A stretch of DNA of 64,000 bases from Amborella trichopoda (Eukaryota; Streptophyta; Magnoliopsida; Amborellales; Amborellaceae). The translations under genes were made by a program, and so were the position numbers. The DNA lies in assembly GCF_000471905.2 (NCBI RefSeq), contig NW_006497658.1, forward strand, positions 2,931,687 to 2,995,686, written 5' to 3'. A model generated the notes under the pieces. It saw only the letters and a list, made by a program, of their open reading frames with translations, had not been told where the DNA came from and did not search any database. Positions 13,775 to 24,603 of this stretch are shown here, in pieces. Within the stretch, counting starts at the first letter, position 1. Every line of letters starts with the position of its first letter.

Positions 13775-16480
13775 TGTTGACAATTATACAAACCAAATAT
13801 TGAGTTCCTATTTTGTATATTACAAGATATTAAGTTTTCTATTTTTAGTTTCTTTTTTTGTGGGATTACTATTGTGATGATATTTGTTTCCTAAAAGACA
13901 AGAAATGTAATTTTATAAATCTCTGGTAAACCAGAGTAATCCCTATAAATGAAATACTAGTTTACCTTATGGGAATATAGGCACCATTACCGAACCACAT
14001 GTATGTGTGTTGATCTATTTTCTCTATTTTTGTCTCTATTTCGTTTATTGCAACTTCAACATGGTATCAGAGCAGAAGTCTTGAGACTTGTGTAGAAGAT
14101 CACAGTCGATATATATAGGTGCAATTGGCATACAAATGCATCTGTAGTTGTAGAGGTAAGGTGCACCTTCAAATTTTATCATGGTATATATGTAAAATGT
14201 TCTTANNNNNNNNNNNNNNNNNNNNNNNNNNNNNNNNNNNNNNNNNNNNNNNNNNNNNNNNNNNNNNNNNNNNNNNNNNNNNNNNNNNNNNNNNNNNNNN
14301 NNNNNNNNNNNNNNNNNNNNNNNNNNNNNNNNNNNNNNNNNNNNNNNNNNNNNNNNNNNNNNNNNNNNNNNNNNNNNNNNNNNNNNNNNNNNNNNNNNNN
14401 NNNNNNNNNNNNNNNNNNNNNNNNNNNNNNNNNNNNNNNNNNNNNNNNNNNNNNNNNNNNNNNNNNNNNNNNNNNNNNNNNNNNNNNNNNNNNNNNNNNN
14501 NNNNNNNNNNNNNNNNNNNNNNNNNNNNNNNNNNNNNNNNNNNNNNNNNNNNNNNNNNNNNNNNNNNNNNNNNNNNNNNNNNNNNNNNNNNNNNNNNNNN
14601 NNNNNNNNNNNNNNNNNNNNNNNNNNNNNNNNNNNNNNNNNNNNNNNNNNNNNNNNNNNNNNNNNNNNNNNNNNNNNNNNNNNNNNNNNNNNNNNNNNNN
14701 NNNNNNNNNNNNNNNNNNNNNNNNNNNNNNNNNNNNNNNNNNNNNNNNNNNNNNNNNNNNNNNNNNNNNNNNNNNNNNNNNNNNNNNNNNNNNNNNNNNN
14801 NNNNNNNNNNNNNNNNNNNNNNNNNNNNNNNNNNNNNNNNNNNNNNNNNNNNNNNNNNNNNNNNNNNNNNNNNNNNNNNNNNNNNNNNNNNNNNNNNNNN
14901 NNNNNNNNNNNNNNNNNNNNNNNNNNNNNNNNNNNNNNNNNNNCCAGGAAAATAATTTACAAATTGAGGACGTTGATGTGCACTTGGAAGACGTCGAGGG
15001 TTTTTGCATTGAGGGCTTTGATGCGCAAATTTTTAATGCAAAAGGTTGCTTTCCGTGCACACTCAAGTTGACCAAAATATTGATGCGGACTTGTTGCCTC
15101 ATCCTGTAAATTAGCAATTTCTAGTGAGAAAAACTGGAATTCTTCATCTTATAGTTCTTGTTATTTCTTTATAATCGCATATTCAAAAAATAACTCAAGC
15201 ATAAAACTTACCATTGTTTTTTTAAATGGATTCAATTATCTTGTTTGATCGAAAGTTGTTTCTCATTCTCTTTAAAAAATCTAAACTTGAATACATAACT
15301 ATGACGAAAATCATGAATCTTGATTTTAAAACTTTTGAAGAAAGTGTTGAGAAAATCTTCTTCGGTTGCTAATAATGAAAAATATGAAACAAAAATGTCT
15401 CAAAATAATGGTGGAAGAAGGCCATGAACTATGAACTTCAAACACATAACAAGAACTATACTTGGGATATTGTCAAGCTACCTAAAGAGAAAAAAGCAAT
15501 TATAAAATCAAATACAATAGTGATAGGTCTGTTGAGAGACATAAGGCCAGGTTGGTGGCCAAAGGGTTTACCCAAACTTATAGAGTTAACAAATGGAAAA
15601 CTTCTTGAAGATGTGGGCTGCTTTCAAATACTTGTGGGCATATTCATTTGTTTGAATGTGACACGATTAGATATAATGTATGCGGTTAGTCTTGTAAGCC
15701 AACTTATGCATGCTCATAGATCATGTCATATGGAGGTCGTTGATAGGATTCTGAGATATCTTAAATCGTCACCCGGTATAAGCGTTTGGTTGAAACCGAA
15801 TGGTCGTACTAATATTATTGGTTATTCTGATGCTGATTGGGCAAATAGTCCAATTGATAGGAGGTCAACTACTGGTTATTGTACATTGATCGGAAGAAAT
15901 TTAATTACTTGGAAAAGCAAGAAGCAAAATGTAGTTGCTCGATCCAGTGCAAGGCCGAATACATAGCTACGGCTTCAACTACAAGTGAATTGATGTGGCT
16001 AAAATACCTACTTCGAGATATGGGATTCCCAACGGTCAATTCAATAGATATGTTATCACATAATCAAACAGCTGTGCATATAGCCTCCAATCCAGAAGTT
16101 GATTGTCACTTTTGTGAGAGAATTTATTCAGTACAAAATTATTAGCACTCCTTATGTTTGAAGTGAAGGATAACTTGCAAATATGTTTATCAAAACTATT
16201 GCAAAGACAAAGTTCCATCAGATACTATCCAAGTTAAGCTCAATTGATATCTACGCATCAACTTAAGAGGGAGTATTGACAGTTATAGAAACCAAATGTT
16301 GAGTTTCTATCTTATATATTAGAATATATTAAGTTTCCTATTTTGAGTTTTTTTTTTGTGGGATTATTATTGTGGTAAGATTTATTTATTAAAAGATAGG
16401 AATTGTATCTCTATAAATACTGGTTTATTGCACTAATATGTCAGATTATTACCACTAATATGTGTCTCTCTAAGTGATGG
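13775..16480 (+). mobile_element. Ty1/copia LTR retrotransposon, broken
   Basis: The 5' LTR (13775-14061) begins TGTTGACAATTATA and is followed at once by the primer-binding site TGGTATCAGAGC. The matching 3' LTR starts near 16275 after the purine-rich AAGAGGGAG and is recognisable to about 16480. In between, 738 bases are unknown (14206-14943). The known part at 15420-16145 shows the end of the copia reverse transcriptase and the RNase H region (the DADWANSPIDRRSTTGYC block). The LTRs differ clearly from each other and the internal part is much shorter than a full copia element, with several breaks, so it is an old fossil. Confidence 0.85.
14206..14943. other. Assembly gap (unknown bases)
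   Basis: A run of 738 N inside the copia element; open frames that cross it are artefacts. Confidence 0.99.
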
Positions 16481-17285
16481 GAAACGAAATAGTGAGCTCG
16501 AAACATGGGTAACTTGTTACATATTCAAATGGGGACACAGAGTCCATACCTTTATGATTTTCCACTAGCTTTTCTTCATTGAAAAAGCTGGTATCATTGG
16601 GTTTGGGTTGAGGACCATCAAGCACTCGCCCATTGCTAATAGCATCATACTCAGAAGCTACTATAGGAGTCAAATTTTATTTTAGTAGAACCTGACAATC
16701 TAGCATGTTCATTTTCATTTCTCTGCACCATCATCTCCAGTACCTTGATGCACCCTCACCTGTCTCTCCCTTGATGAGCCCCTGCCAATGATTTTTCCTT
16801 TGGATGTATCTTCCAAAACAATTATTGAAAAAGTCTTTTAAACTGAAATCCCAAAAGATAGTTTTGAGCCACAAATTTCGTGGCATGAACAATGGAATTA
16901 ATTGAAAGTCACAATTTTTGGACTAAAACGCCTTTCCATCGAACTGTATTCAGAGTTGAGCCTAGCCATGGCTTTTTAAAATACTAGGAACTACATCAAA
17001 TTTAGCAAAATTTCAAGTATGACTGGAAGAGTAAATTACTCCAAACTAGTGAAATCCAGTACAACATTAAAACACCAATTGCTCAAAGCCACAATCAGTA
17101 TACACAACAGAGACTAGCAATGAAAATTCACTAAACTCAACTAATTTTCACTGAAATTTTTTAACAACAATCTTATTTTCACTGAAATTTTTGAGCAACA
17201 ATCTTCCATTATTATTATTATTATTTATTTGTTTTGTTATTTTATCCATCTACGAGCAATAAACTTACACAGGCGAATGCTACTG
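16481..17285. other. Non-coding DNA downstream of the acyl-activating enzyme
   Basis: This is the 3' flank of the minus-strand gene that ends at 17286. An A/T-rich TTATTATTATTATTATTTATTTG at 17210-17232 gives AATAAA-type signals on the minus strand and may serve polyadenylation. A 35-bp segment (ATTTTCACTGAAATTTTT, then AACAATCTT) is repeated twice at about 17140-17205. An open frame on the minus strand at 16470-16673 is not recognisable. Confidence 0.4.
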
Positions 17286-18740
17286 CTACATGCGACTGAG
17301 AGTAGAGGAAGAATAGGAGGCAGAGCCCATGGCCTTGGCCTTCTCCCTCAACAAAAACTTCTGAATCTTCCCTGTCGAGGTCTTTGGCAATTCCGGCACA
17401 AAGACAACAGTTTTGGGGACCATATAATGGGGCATCCTCCCCCGGCAGAAGGCCACCACCTCCTTCTCCCCTACTTCCTGCGTCTGGGTCCTCGCCTTCA
17501 CGAAAGCACATGGAGTCTCGCCCCAAAACTCGTCGGGCCTCGCCACCACCGCTGCCTCCTCCACTGATGGATGCTCGTAGAGCACCGACTCCACCTGAAC
17601 ACTGCTCACGTTCTCGCCCCCTGTTATGATTACATCCTTAGACCTGTCCTTGATCTCTATGTACCCGTCCGGGTGCATCACCCCCACATCTCCGGTGAGA
17701 AACCAGCCGTTAACCAAACACTTGGCGGTCGCCTCGGGGTCCTTGAGGTACCCGAGCATCACGCACGAGCCTCTCAGTGCGATCTCCCCGAGATGGGCAC
17801 CGTCTCGTGGCACGCTCGTCATTGTCTGGCGATCGAGCACATCGGCCTCTGTCATGGCTACTGTGCGCACCCCCTGCCGTGCCTTGAGCCGTGCACGCTC
17901 CATCCCCGGTAGCTTATCCCATTCCCCTCTCCAGACGCAGGACGTCGCAAGTCCTGCAGTCTCTGTGAGGCCGTACCCATGGCTGACTGTGAAGCCGAGG
18001 GCCTCAGTGCGGGCAAGCACTGCAGCCGGGGGAGGCGCTCCGGCGGTTAAAATGTTGACGGTGTGCTGGAGCTTGGCAGGGGCGTTGGAAAGCATGTTGA
18101 GGACAACCGGCGCCCCGCACATGTGGGTGACCCTGTGCTCTGTGATGGCGTTGTAGACTGAGGCGGGGTCGAAGCGGCGGAGGCAGACATTTGTCCCGCC
18201 CATGGCCGCGATGCCCCACGGGAAGCTCCACCCATTCGCATGGAACATCGGGAGCGTCCACAGATAAACCGGCTGACCGGGCACACACCAATCGATCAAC
18301 GAGGCTATGGTCATTGTGAAGAGGCCGCGATGGCAGTGGACCACACCCTTCGGAGCCGATGTTGTCCCGGACGTGTAATTCAGCACCATCGGGTCCCAGT
18401 CCGACTGCGGCTCAACCCACTTGAACGCAGGGTCTCCCTGCTGCACCAGCCCCTCATATGTAAGGGCCGATCCTTCCACTTCCACACCCGTTCCTGCATC
18501 GTCATATTCGTCTTCGATGACGACAATTCGGGGAGGGGAGGAGAGCTGGGAGATCGCTTCACGGACAAGGGGGAGGAGGGAGCAGTCAACAAAGACCAGC
18601 TTCGCTTCGCTGTGTCGGAAGAGGACTGATACAGTGCGAGCATCGAGCCTGATGTTGATGGTGTTCAGCACCGCACCGCTCATCGGCACCGCGAAGTGAA
18701 GCTCATACATGGCCGGGATGTTGGGCACCATCACAGAGAC
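17286..18740 (-). CDS. Acyl-activating enzyme, exon 2
   Basis: A single long exon of 484 codons plus TAG that begins GTCTCTGTGATG after a CTAACAG acceptor. It carries all catalytic motifs of the adenylate-forming fold and the C-terminal SRM. Open frames on the opposite strand here (for example 17626-18156) are shadows of its GC-rich codons. Confidence 0.95.
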   Translation of the reverse strand, partial: VSVMVPNIPAMYELHFAVPMSGAVLNTINIRLDARTVSVLFRHSEAKLVFVDCSLLPLVREAISQLSSPPRIVVIEDEYDDAGTGVEVEGSALTYEGLVQQGDPAFKWVEPQSDWDPMVLNYTSGTTSAPKGVVHCHRGLFTMTIASLIDWCVPGQPVYLWTLPMFHANGWSFPWGIAAMGGTNVCLRRFDPASVYNAITEHRVTHMCGAPVVLNMLSNAPAKLQHTVNILTAGAPPPAAVLARTEALGFTVSHGYGLTETAGLATSCVWRGEWDKLPGMERARLKARQGVRTVAMTEADVLDRQTMTSVPRDGAHLGEIALRGSCVMLGYLKDPEATAKCLVNGWFLTGDVGVMHPDGYIEIKDRSKDVIITGGENVSSVQVESVLYEHPSVEEAAVVARPDEFWGETPCAFVKARTQTQEVGEKEVVAFCRGRMPHYMVPKTVVFVPELPKTSTGKIQKFLLREKAKAMGSASYSSSTLSRM

Positions 18741-19162
18741 CTGTTAGGGAGAGAACAAGCCATGAGAGATCTGTGAATTCCACAGACAGCAATTGAAAAG
18801 TGAAAACTTGAAAAGCGCAGTGATATGTGAATTGCAGAGAGAGAGAGACGTAAATTGAAAAAACTGAGTAATTTGGAAATTAGAAATAGTGAGAGAAACA
18901 GGGCAATCGGAAACTGGGAATTTATGAGAGAGAAAGAAAGTGGGTTTATTGATTTGGTGCTCACGACGTGGCCTTTGGAGATGCCGAGAGCGGAAAGAGA
19001 GGAGGCGAGGCGGGTGCACCGATCGAGCGTTTGGGACCAGGTGAAGCGGGTGCGGTTGTAGACGATGGAGGTGGAGTCAGGGTAAACGGTGGCCGCACGA
19101 TCCAGGAATCTGACGGGCGTCAGAGCCACAGAGTTGGCATCGCTTGGCTTCAATTGCTCCAT
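17286..19162 (-). CDS. Acyl-activating enzyme (AMP-forming acyl-CoA synthetase), peroxisomal
   Basis: Exons 19162-18965 and 18740-17286 with one phase-0 intron (GTGAGC...AG) encode 550 aa. Seen: ATP/AMP-binding loop YTSGTTSAPKGVVH (about residue 188), YGLTETAG adenylate motif, TGDVGVMHPDGYIEIKDRSK hinge region, and the C-terminal PKTSTGKIQK with the catalytic lysine. The start MEQLKPSDAN matches the compact N-terminus of this family; a longer upstream frame is only GA-rich leader. The protein ends S-R-M, one of the accepted plant PTS1 signals, so peroxisomal import is likely. The family (plant acyl-activating enzymes, clade with AAE1/AAE5/AAE7 and cinnamate-CoA ligase CNL) activates small carboxylates such as acetate, butyrate or aromatic acids with ATP and CoA. 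The substrate cannot be told from sequence. The gene is GC-rich, unlike its flanks, and shows no break. Confidence 0.95.
18965..19162 (-). CDS. Acyl-activating enzyme, exon 1
   Basis: Encodes residues 1-66, from MEQLKPSDAN to the ISKGHV end, and includes the conserved RFLDRAA block and the FTWSQTLDRCTRLASSL stretch. It ends in frame at a GTGAGC donor; continuing into exon 2 gives VVSVMVPNIPAMYE, exactly the family pattern. Confidence 0.92.
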
Positions 19163-19460
19163 GACCCCCTCTCTCTCTCTCCTTCTGTGTTCAAGCAGAT
19201 GTTTCTCCGATAATGGCACTGGTAACAGTAATGAGGTGTAATAAGTCAACTCTCCATCTTTTTCAAGCTTTAACAAATGAGTCTTCTCTCTCTTTCCTCT
19301 CCCTTAAACATCTCTCTCCTCTCTCTTTGTCTCTCTCTTAAATCTCTCTCTTTCTCTCTCTTAAATCTCCCTCTCTTATGAAGAAACCATAGAGCCCTGT
19401 TTCCGTTTCTCAGTTGGAAGCGGTGGATTAAAAGGAAATGGATAAAACATTTTATAATGA
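19163..19460 (-). promoter_or_regulatory. Putative promoter and GA-rich leader of the acyl-activating enzyme
   Basis: On the minus strand a TATAAAATG lies at 19456-19448, roughly 290 bp before the start codon, followed by long GA runs (CT on the plus strand, 19260-19380) that would fall in the 5' leader. GA-rich leaders are common in plants. The TATA call is a guess from sequence alone. Confidence 0.35.
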
Positions 19461-19595
19461 CCGACCCCCATGCGGCCCCTTGACCGGAACCCAGTCTTGA
19501 GGATTCACAGAAGTTGATATTTACGATTAACCTCCACGCCTAAAGATTCCTATTCAATGGATAGGAATTTTTTTTAAAAAAATTATTTTAAATTT

Positions 19596-20343
19596 GGGAA
19601 AATTACCTCTACCCCCTCCTTAAAATTTTCATTCTTATTAACCCGTTGAAATCGCCAAATCCCTTTTATCCCCTCAAGTTTAACACTTTGGAACCATTAG
19701 CCCCCTAATTGTGTTTTTCTTTCTTCTTTTTACAATTTTGATCACATAAATGCTAAACCCATACATTAGTCATCTCTATTTTGTTTTTTGTGGCTTGATA
19801 TAAAATTTTTATTTATGATGTTGATGATAGTAATAATAATACGGTTTATAATTAATAATAATAATAACAACAACAATAATGTTAATTGTTAAAAAATTCA
19901 TGTCTTATAAGTATTTTGAGAAATTTTTTAATTAATGAATAAATAAATAATAATATTCCATTAACAATAGTAATAAAGATCTTGATTAATTTTTTTGAAG
20001 TTCAAAAGATATCGATGCGATTGTAAAATAGGTCATAATATTAAAAAAAAATTCATTTGCTTTTCATGTCTAAATTTATAGAGTAGAGTCTACAGAGGTA
20101 AGATTGGTTTTAGGAGGTAAGATTGGTTTTAGGCAAGGAAGAGAAAGGAAAGGAAGTTGACTAATGGAAGGGTTTGGCAATTGGTAAAATAAAAATATCA
20201 AACAAATATAAACATGAAGAAAAACATAATTAGGGAACTAAGGATCCCAAAATTTTAAACTTGAGAGGGTATAAGGGATTTTGGTGAACCCAATGGACTA
20301 ACAGGAATGGAAATTTTTGGGAAAGGGGTAGAGGCTATTTTCT
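19596..20343. mobile_element. Non-autonomous Mutator-like element with long TIRs
   Basis: About 130-bp terminal inverted repeats face each other at 19596-19740 and 20215-20343: AATTACCTCTACCCC on the left is answered by GGGGTAGAGGCTATTT on the right, with further matches (for example CCCTCAAGTTTAACA against TTTAAACTTGAGAGGG). Flanks ATTTTAAATTT (19585-19595) and ATTTGAAATTT (20344-20354) look like a 9-11-bp target duplication with one mismatch. The interior is AT-rich, includes short AAT repeats, and has no coding frame. Long TIRs plus a 9-11-bp duplication point to the Mutator superfamily. Confidence 0.75.
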
Positions 20344-20499
20344 ATTTGAAATTTTATTATCTTATTTTATGAAAAAATTTTAAAAAAATATTCTAAAATT
20401 TGATTTTATCTTTTTTATTCATATTTATCATAGTGTAGATCATGTATCTCTACAAATTTAGATCCAAGATCTATATAAAAAATGGGCATTAGAGGGAGC

Positions 20500-20725
20500 C
20501 CGCATGAGAATAGTATGAGTCAGTGGACTCATAAAAACTAGATCCATTTCAAAAAATTATGAGTGCATTTCAAAAAAAATTGGACTCATAAAAATTGATG
20601 AGTCCACTTACTCATAAAAATTTATGAAATTTATGACTCATAAAAATTTATGAGTCCACTAACTCATAAATTTTTGAAATGGACTCATCAATTTTTGAAA
20701 TGGACTCATAAATTTATGTATGGAT
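20500..20725. repeat. Palindrome-rich cluster of GGACTCATAAA / TTTATGAGTCC motifs
   Basis: GACTCATAAAAA, ATGAGTCCA and ACTCATAAATTT occur about nine times in both orientations within 225 bp, often separated by AAATTT or TTTGAAAT. The result is a set of nested short inverted repeats able to form hairpins. No coding content was seen and the family is not recognised. Confidence 0.7.
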
Positions 20726-20729
20726 ATGA

Positions 20730-22025
20730 GGGAAAAAAAAAAAGATTTTAAATCCTAAAAATAGCACATATTACAATATATTATTTTTACCATGCATTTT
20801 CAAGATTTTCATGTATTTTTTTATCAGCTCGATTTGAAATAGTTTTGGAGTTTAAAATTTCATGATTCAAGAAAAAAAAAAAAATGTTCAGGTCATCCAA
20901 AGAGATTTTTTTGCCAAAATTGCTTCTTACAACAACATTATAAGATGCACTTTACTTTAATTATTTAAGGATGGAACCTTATGCAAATCACACCAAAACT
21001 TTAAAGGTTGTGGTTTGTATAAAGTGTCAACCTTAAACAATCAAAGTAAAACACACCTCTAAGTTTGGCTAAAAAATATAGATCTAGTGCTGGAAACCCT
21101 TATGCTAGCCTTAACATCTATTTTCACCTTTAATTATGAAATTTAAAGGCCAAACAATAGTATAGATCATGCCAATCTATAAAGATTTAAAAATTTAGAA
21201 GATGGATGGTCCAAATAATATGTTACAAAATGTATAATTTTTAATATTAAATTGTATTTTTGTGAATGTTCAGATCAAAATGATCAATTGCAGGGCTTTT
21301 TTATTCTGGAACAACTTTTTTATATGAATTTTTGTGGTGCACCTTACATCTAAATATAAGTTGACAACTTATAGACTATTCCAACTTTAAAAAGGGAAAT
21401 TTTAGATGCCCTATGGACCCTAATTTCTAGTCAATCCCACCTCCCCACCCAACCAAAAAACAAAAACAAAAAGACTTTCTCGATCACATGCTAAACCCGA
21501 AAACTCCTTATTTTTGCAACCATCCCCAAGTCAAAACCTAAAGGTTTTTTTTTATGGCGAAATTACCCTCATTATAACCCATGTTTCTCTTTTTATAGTC
21601 ATGCTTCCAGTTTCTCTCTCTAAACCTATCCGACACAAATTGTGTTGGACCGACGCAATTTTAATACAAATCAGTCCAACACATGTTTGTCAGACCAATA
21701 GAATTTTAATACCAGAAGTCGGTTTGGCACATTTGTATCAGATCGGCATATTTTGTTTGAAACCAGTCCGGCACATTTGTGCCAAACCAACACATTTTGA
21801 TGATCAAAAGTTAGTCCATCACAAATTTGTGTTGGATCGTCACATGATGGGCATCACATTTTGGGAGAAAAATATAGGTTAAATGAGGGTATTTTGATAA
21901 AAAATTAATTTTTTTACTTATAGATTGGATGCAAGAATAAACAGTATTAAAGCTAATAATATCCCATAATGTGGTATTAAAAGTATTAAAGGGTTGGATT
22001 GGTGGCATGCCTAAAAAGTGATAAT
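20730..22025 (+). repeat. Dispersed repeat family, copy A
   Basis: About 1.3 kb that recurs as copy B (22620-24400). Matching blocks in order include TTTACCATGCATTTTCAAG, GCACCTTACATCTA, TTTCTAGTCAATCC, and a CT-leader followed by several short GTCC-GACACA / AATTTTAATA repeats (21620-21850). The short unit with CCGACACAAATTTGT is itself repeated about five times inside. Between the first and second thirds the sequence is partly inverted relative to itself, suggesting an element with long inverted arms. No coding capacity was seen; identity is unknown. Confidence 0.65.
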
Positions 22026-22619
22026 GTGGATCAAGTGAGTTTCAGACCTTATTGGAGGAAAAGTGTTTATTAATGACTGACGCACATGCGCCCCCTTACC
22101 GGAACACCCAACTAAAATTTGGAAAAGTTGAGCAAGCTTTCAATACTTCCCGAATCCAAAACAATATGTTTTTTTGTTTTTACAAAATATTTTGACACTA
22201 AATTTTGGGCTTTCACTCCTCGCACCTACAAAATAAAAATAAAAAAAAATTATTCTTAATAAAATGAAATTATCAAAATACCTTTTAAAATTTTAAAGGT
22301 ATTTTGATTATTTTATTTTTATTGGGGATATTTGTTTTAGGTGTGCCTCATTGAATTGATGGCATGTACCAACTTTCATATTCATGTAATTTGTAGAATA
22401 AAAACTAAAAATAAAATACTTTGAGGCATCACATCTAGGTCAAATAATCAAAACGGCTGGATGGGAGAAGTATAAAAATTCTACACAGTAGGGGAAGTAT
22501 AGAAACTTTTCCCAAAAGTTTATATATGATTTTGACATCCTATATTGTAGAGTTAAGTTGTACTTCAAAAATTGATGAAAAGAAGGTTGTTTTAACGCTC
22601 AAACTATTGGATGGATCAT

Positions 22620-24400
22620 CTCGATGTTGGGATGCATGGATATGAAAACAAGAAAAGATTTCAAGTCCTAAATAGGATAGATTGCAATATATGGTTTTTA
22701 CCATCCATTTCCAAGGTTTTCGTGTGTTTATAGTTATGCTTGATTTGAAATATTTTTATAGTTTAAAATTTTATGTTAGAGATAAAATAGTTATGCCAAA
22801 ATTAATTCTTAGGACAATGTTTGGAGGTGTGCCTTACTTCGATTGTTTAGGTTGCAACCAGTGTTAGTAAAATCGAACCGGAATGGTTAATCAGGCATGG
22901 GCTTAGAAGCGATTTAACTGGCCTAACCGGTAAAGTGGCCTATTCAATTGTTCTAATCGGGCAAGCCTGGAAGGTCAAAAAAGTGTTGAAAAAAATAAAA
23001 AAGATACATAAACAAATCTACTAAAATATGAAAAGCAAATAAATAATTATTAAAACAAAAAACATTCAAATGAAGTTGAAAGTTAATGAAAAAATGAATT
23101 TTAATTAATCAATTTGTACCTAAAGGTATTTTTAAAATTTTATGAAAAAGAGGGGACAAAATTAAAGTGAGTATTAACAATCAAAACTATTTTTAATCGT
23201 TACCATAAAGTAAAGAATGTTAAAAAATGCATTACAAACCAAATTTCTTGTTTTTGAGAATTTATATTGAATTTTTTTTTTTTTTAAATACCGATCAATC
23301 AACAAAATTATCCAAAACTAGAAGTGGACGATTTTGATCTAACAGGGCAGTTAGCGGTTAGATCGTCTGGTATTTCCAACAATGGTTGCAACAAATTAAG
23401 GCGCACCTCTAAATCTGGCCAAAAGATGTAGATATAGTACTTGAAACCTTTATGATAGTCTTAAAATCTATTTTAACATTTAATTATAATATTTAGAGCT
23501 CAAACAATAGATCGCACAAATCTATAAACACTTACAAATTTAAAAGATGGACAATACAAATAATGCATTACAAAATATATAATTTTTAATATTGGATTTT
23601 AATTTTTATTTTTTGGATATATTGAGATGAAGATGATCAATTGTAAGGCTTTTTTGACGCAAGAACAACTTTTTTATATGGATTTATGTGGTGCACCTTA
23701 CTTCTACAATTTATGCTTGACACTTTATATAGACTTTTCCAACTTTAAAAGGAAAATTTTAAATCTCTTGTTCACCCAAATTTCTAGTCAATCCAACCAT
23801 CCCACGCCACCACCCCACCCAACCAAGAAAGAAAAATAGAAAAAAGAAAACTTCTTAGATCACGTCCTAAGCCCCAAAACTCTTTAGTTTTGCGACCTTC
23901 CCCAAGTAAAAACTAAGGTTTTTTGTGGCGAAATTACTTCCACTTTCTCTCTCTCTCAGCCAATCCGACACAAACTATGTGAGACCGACACAATTTCAAT
24001 ATAAATCAGTCCAACATATTTTGTGCCATACCAACATAATTTTAATATCAAAAATCGGTTTGACACATTTTGTATTGGATCGGCCTATTTTGTTTGATGC
24101 CAGTCCGACACATTTGTACCAGACTGGCACATTTTAATAATTAGAAGCCAGTCGGACATAATTTTGTGTTGGATTGATACATGATAGGCATTGCATTTTG
24201 GGAGAGAAAACATAGGTTAAAATGAGGTTATTTTGGTAAAAAAAATTAACTTTTTTTGCTTATTTAGGGAGAGGGGGGGGGGATAGAAGAATAAATAGTA
24301 TTTGAGTTAAAAGTGTAGTATAGTGTGGTATTAAAAATATTTTTTTCTTTTTTCTTTTGGGGGTGGGAGTTGGGTTGGTGGCGTGCCTAGAAAGTACAAA
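22620..24400 (+). repeat. Dispersed repeat family, copy B
   Basis: Second copy of the same repeat, in the same orientation as copy A and about 600 bp after it. It is interrupted by a 526-bp hAT element (22859-23384). Similarity to A continues through GGTGGCGTGCCTAGAAAGT near 24390. The copies are well diverged, so they are not a recent duplication. Confidence 0.65.
22859..23384. mobile_element. hAT-type non-autonomous element, 526 bp
   Basis: Flanked by exact 8-bp target duplications GTTGCAAC (22851-22858 and 23385-23392). Ends are CAGTGTTAGTAAAA on the left and, read inward from the right, CATTGTTGGAAATA: the short imperfect terminal repeats typical of plant hAT elements. Sub-terminal AACCGG and CGGTTAG motifs are also typical. 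There is no transposase. Copy A of the host repeat lacks the insertion, which confirms its borders. Confidence 0.82.
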
Positions 24401-24603
24401 TTGGAAGTCTATCTATAATTTTGCCAACTTTTCAAAGACATGGCATAAATGTTTTTTTAAAAAAATCCTTTTATAGGTTTATGACCCTTAATTTTTTAGA
24501 ATAGGTGCGTAGATTATATAATGTGGCAACCTTGGTTCTAGAAAAATCCTTGGACTAGATAAGTTTTCAAGCATGCAACTCATCAATTCTAAATGTACAT
24601 TGT

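Noticed and set aside
14119-15117. Long open frames on both strands across 14206-14943
   Set aside because: They consist of unknown bases; only the flanks are real sequence and these belong to a copia element.
16470-16673. Minus-strand open frame of 67 codons near the acyl-activating enzyme
   Set aside because: It could be an exon of something, but I recognise no family and saw no supporting splice partners.
17242-18699. Several open frames on the plus strand and other minus frames within 17.2-18.7 kb
   Set aside because: Shadows of the GC-rich acyl-activating enzyme exon; none has a family signature.
18731-19276. Longer start for the acyl-activating enzyme at 19276 and read-through after residue 66
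   Set aside because: The upstream 38 codons lie in the GA-rich leader and do not match the family; read-through enters an intron with a clear donor, and the next exon restores the conserved sequence.
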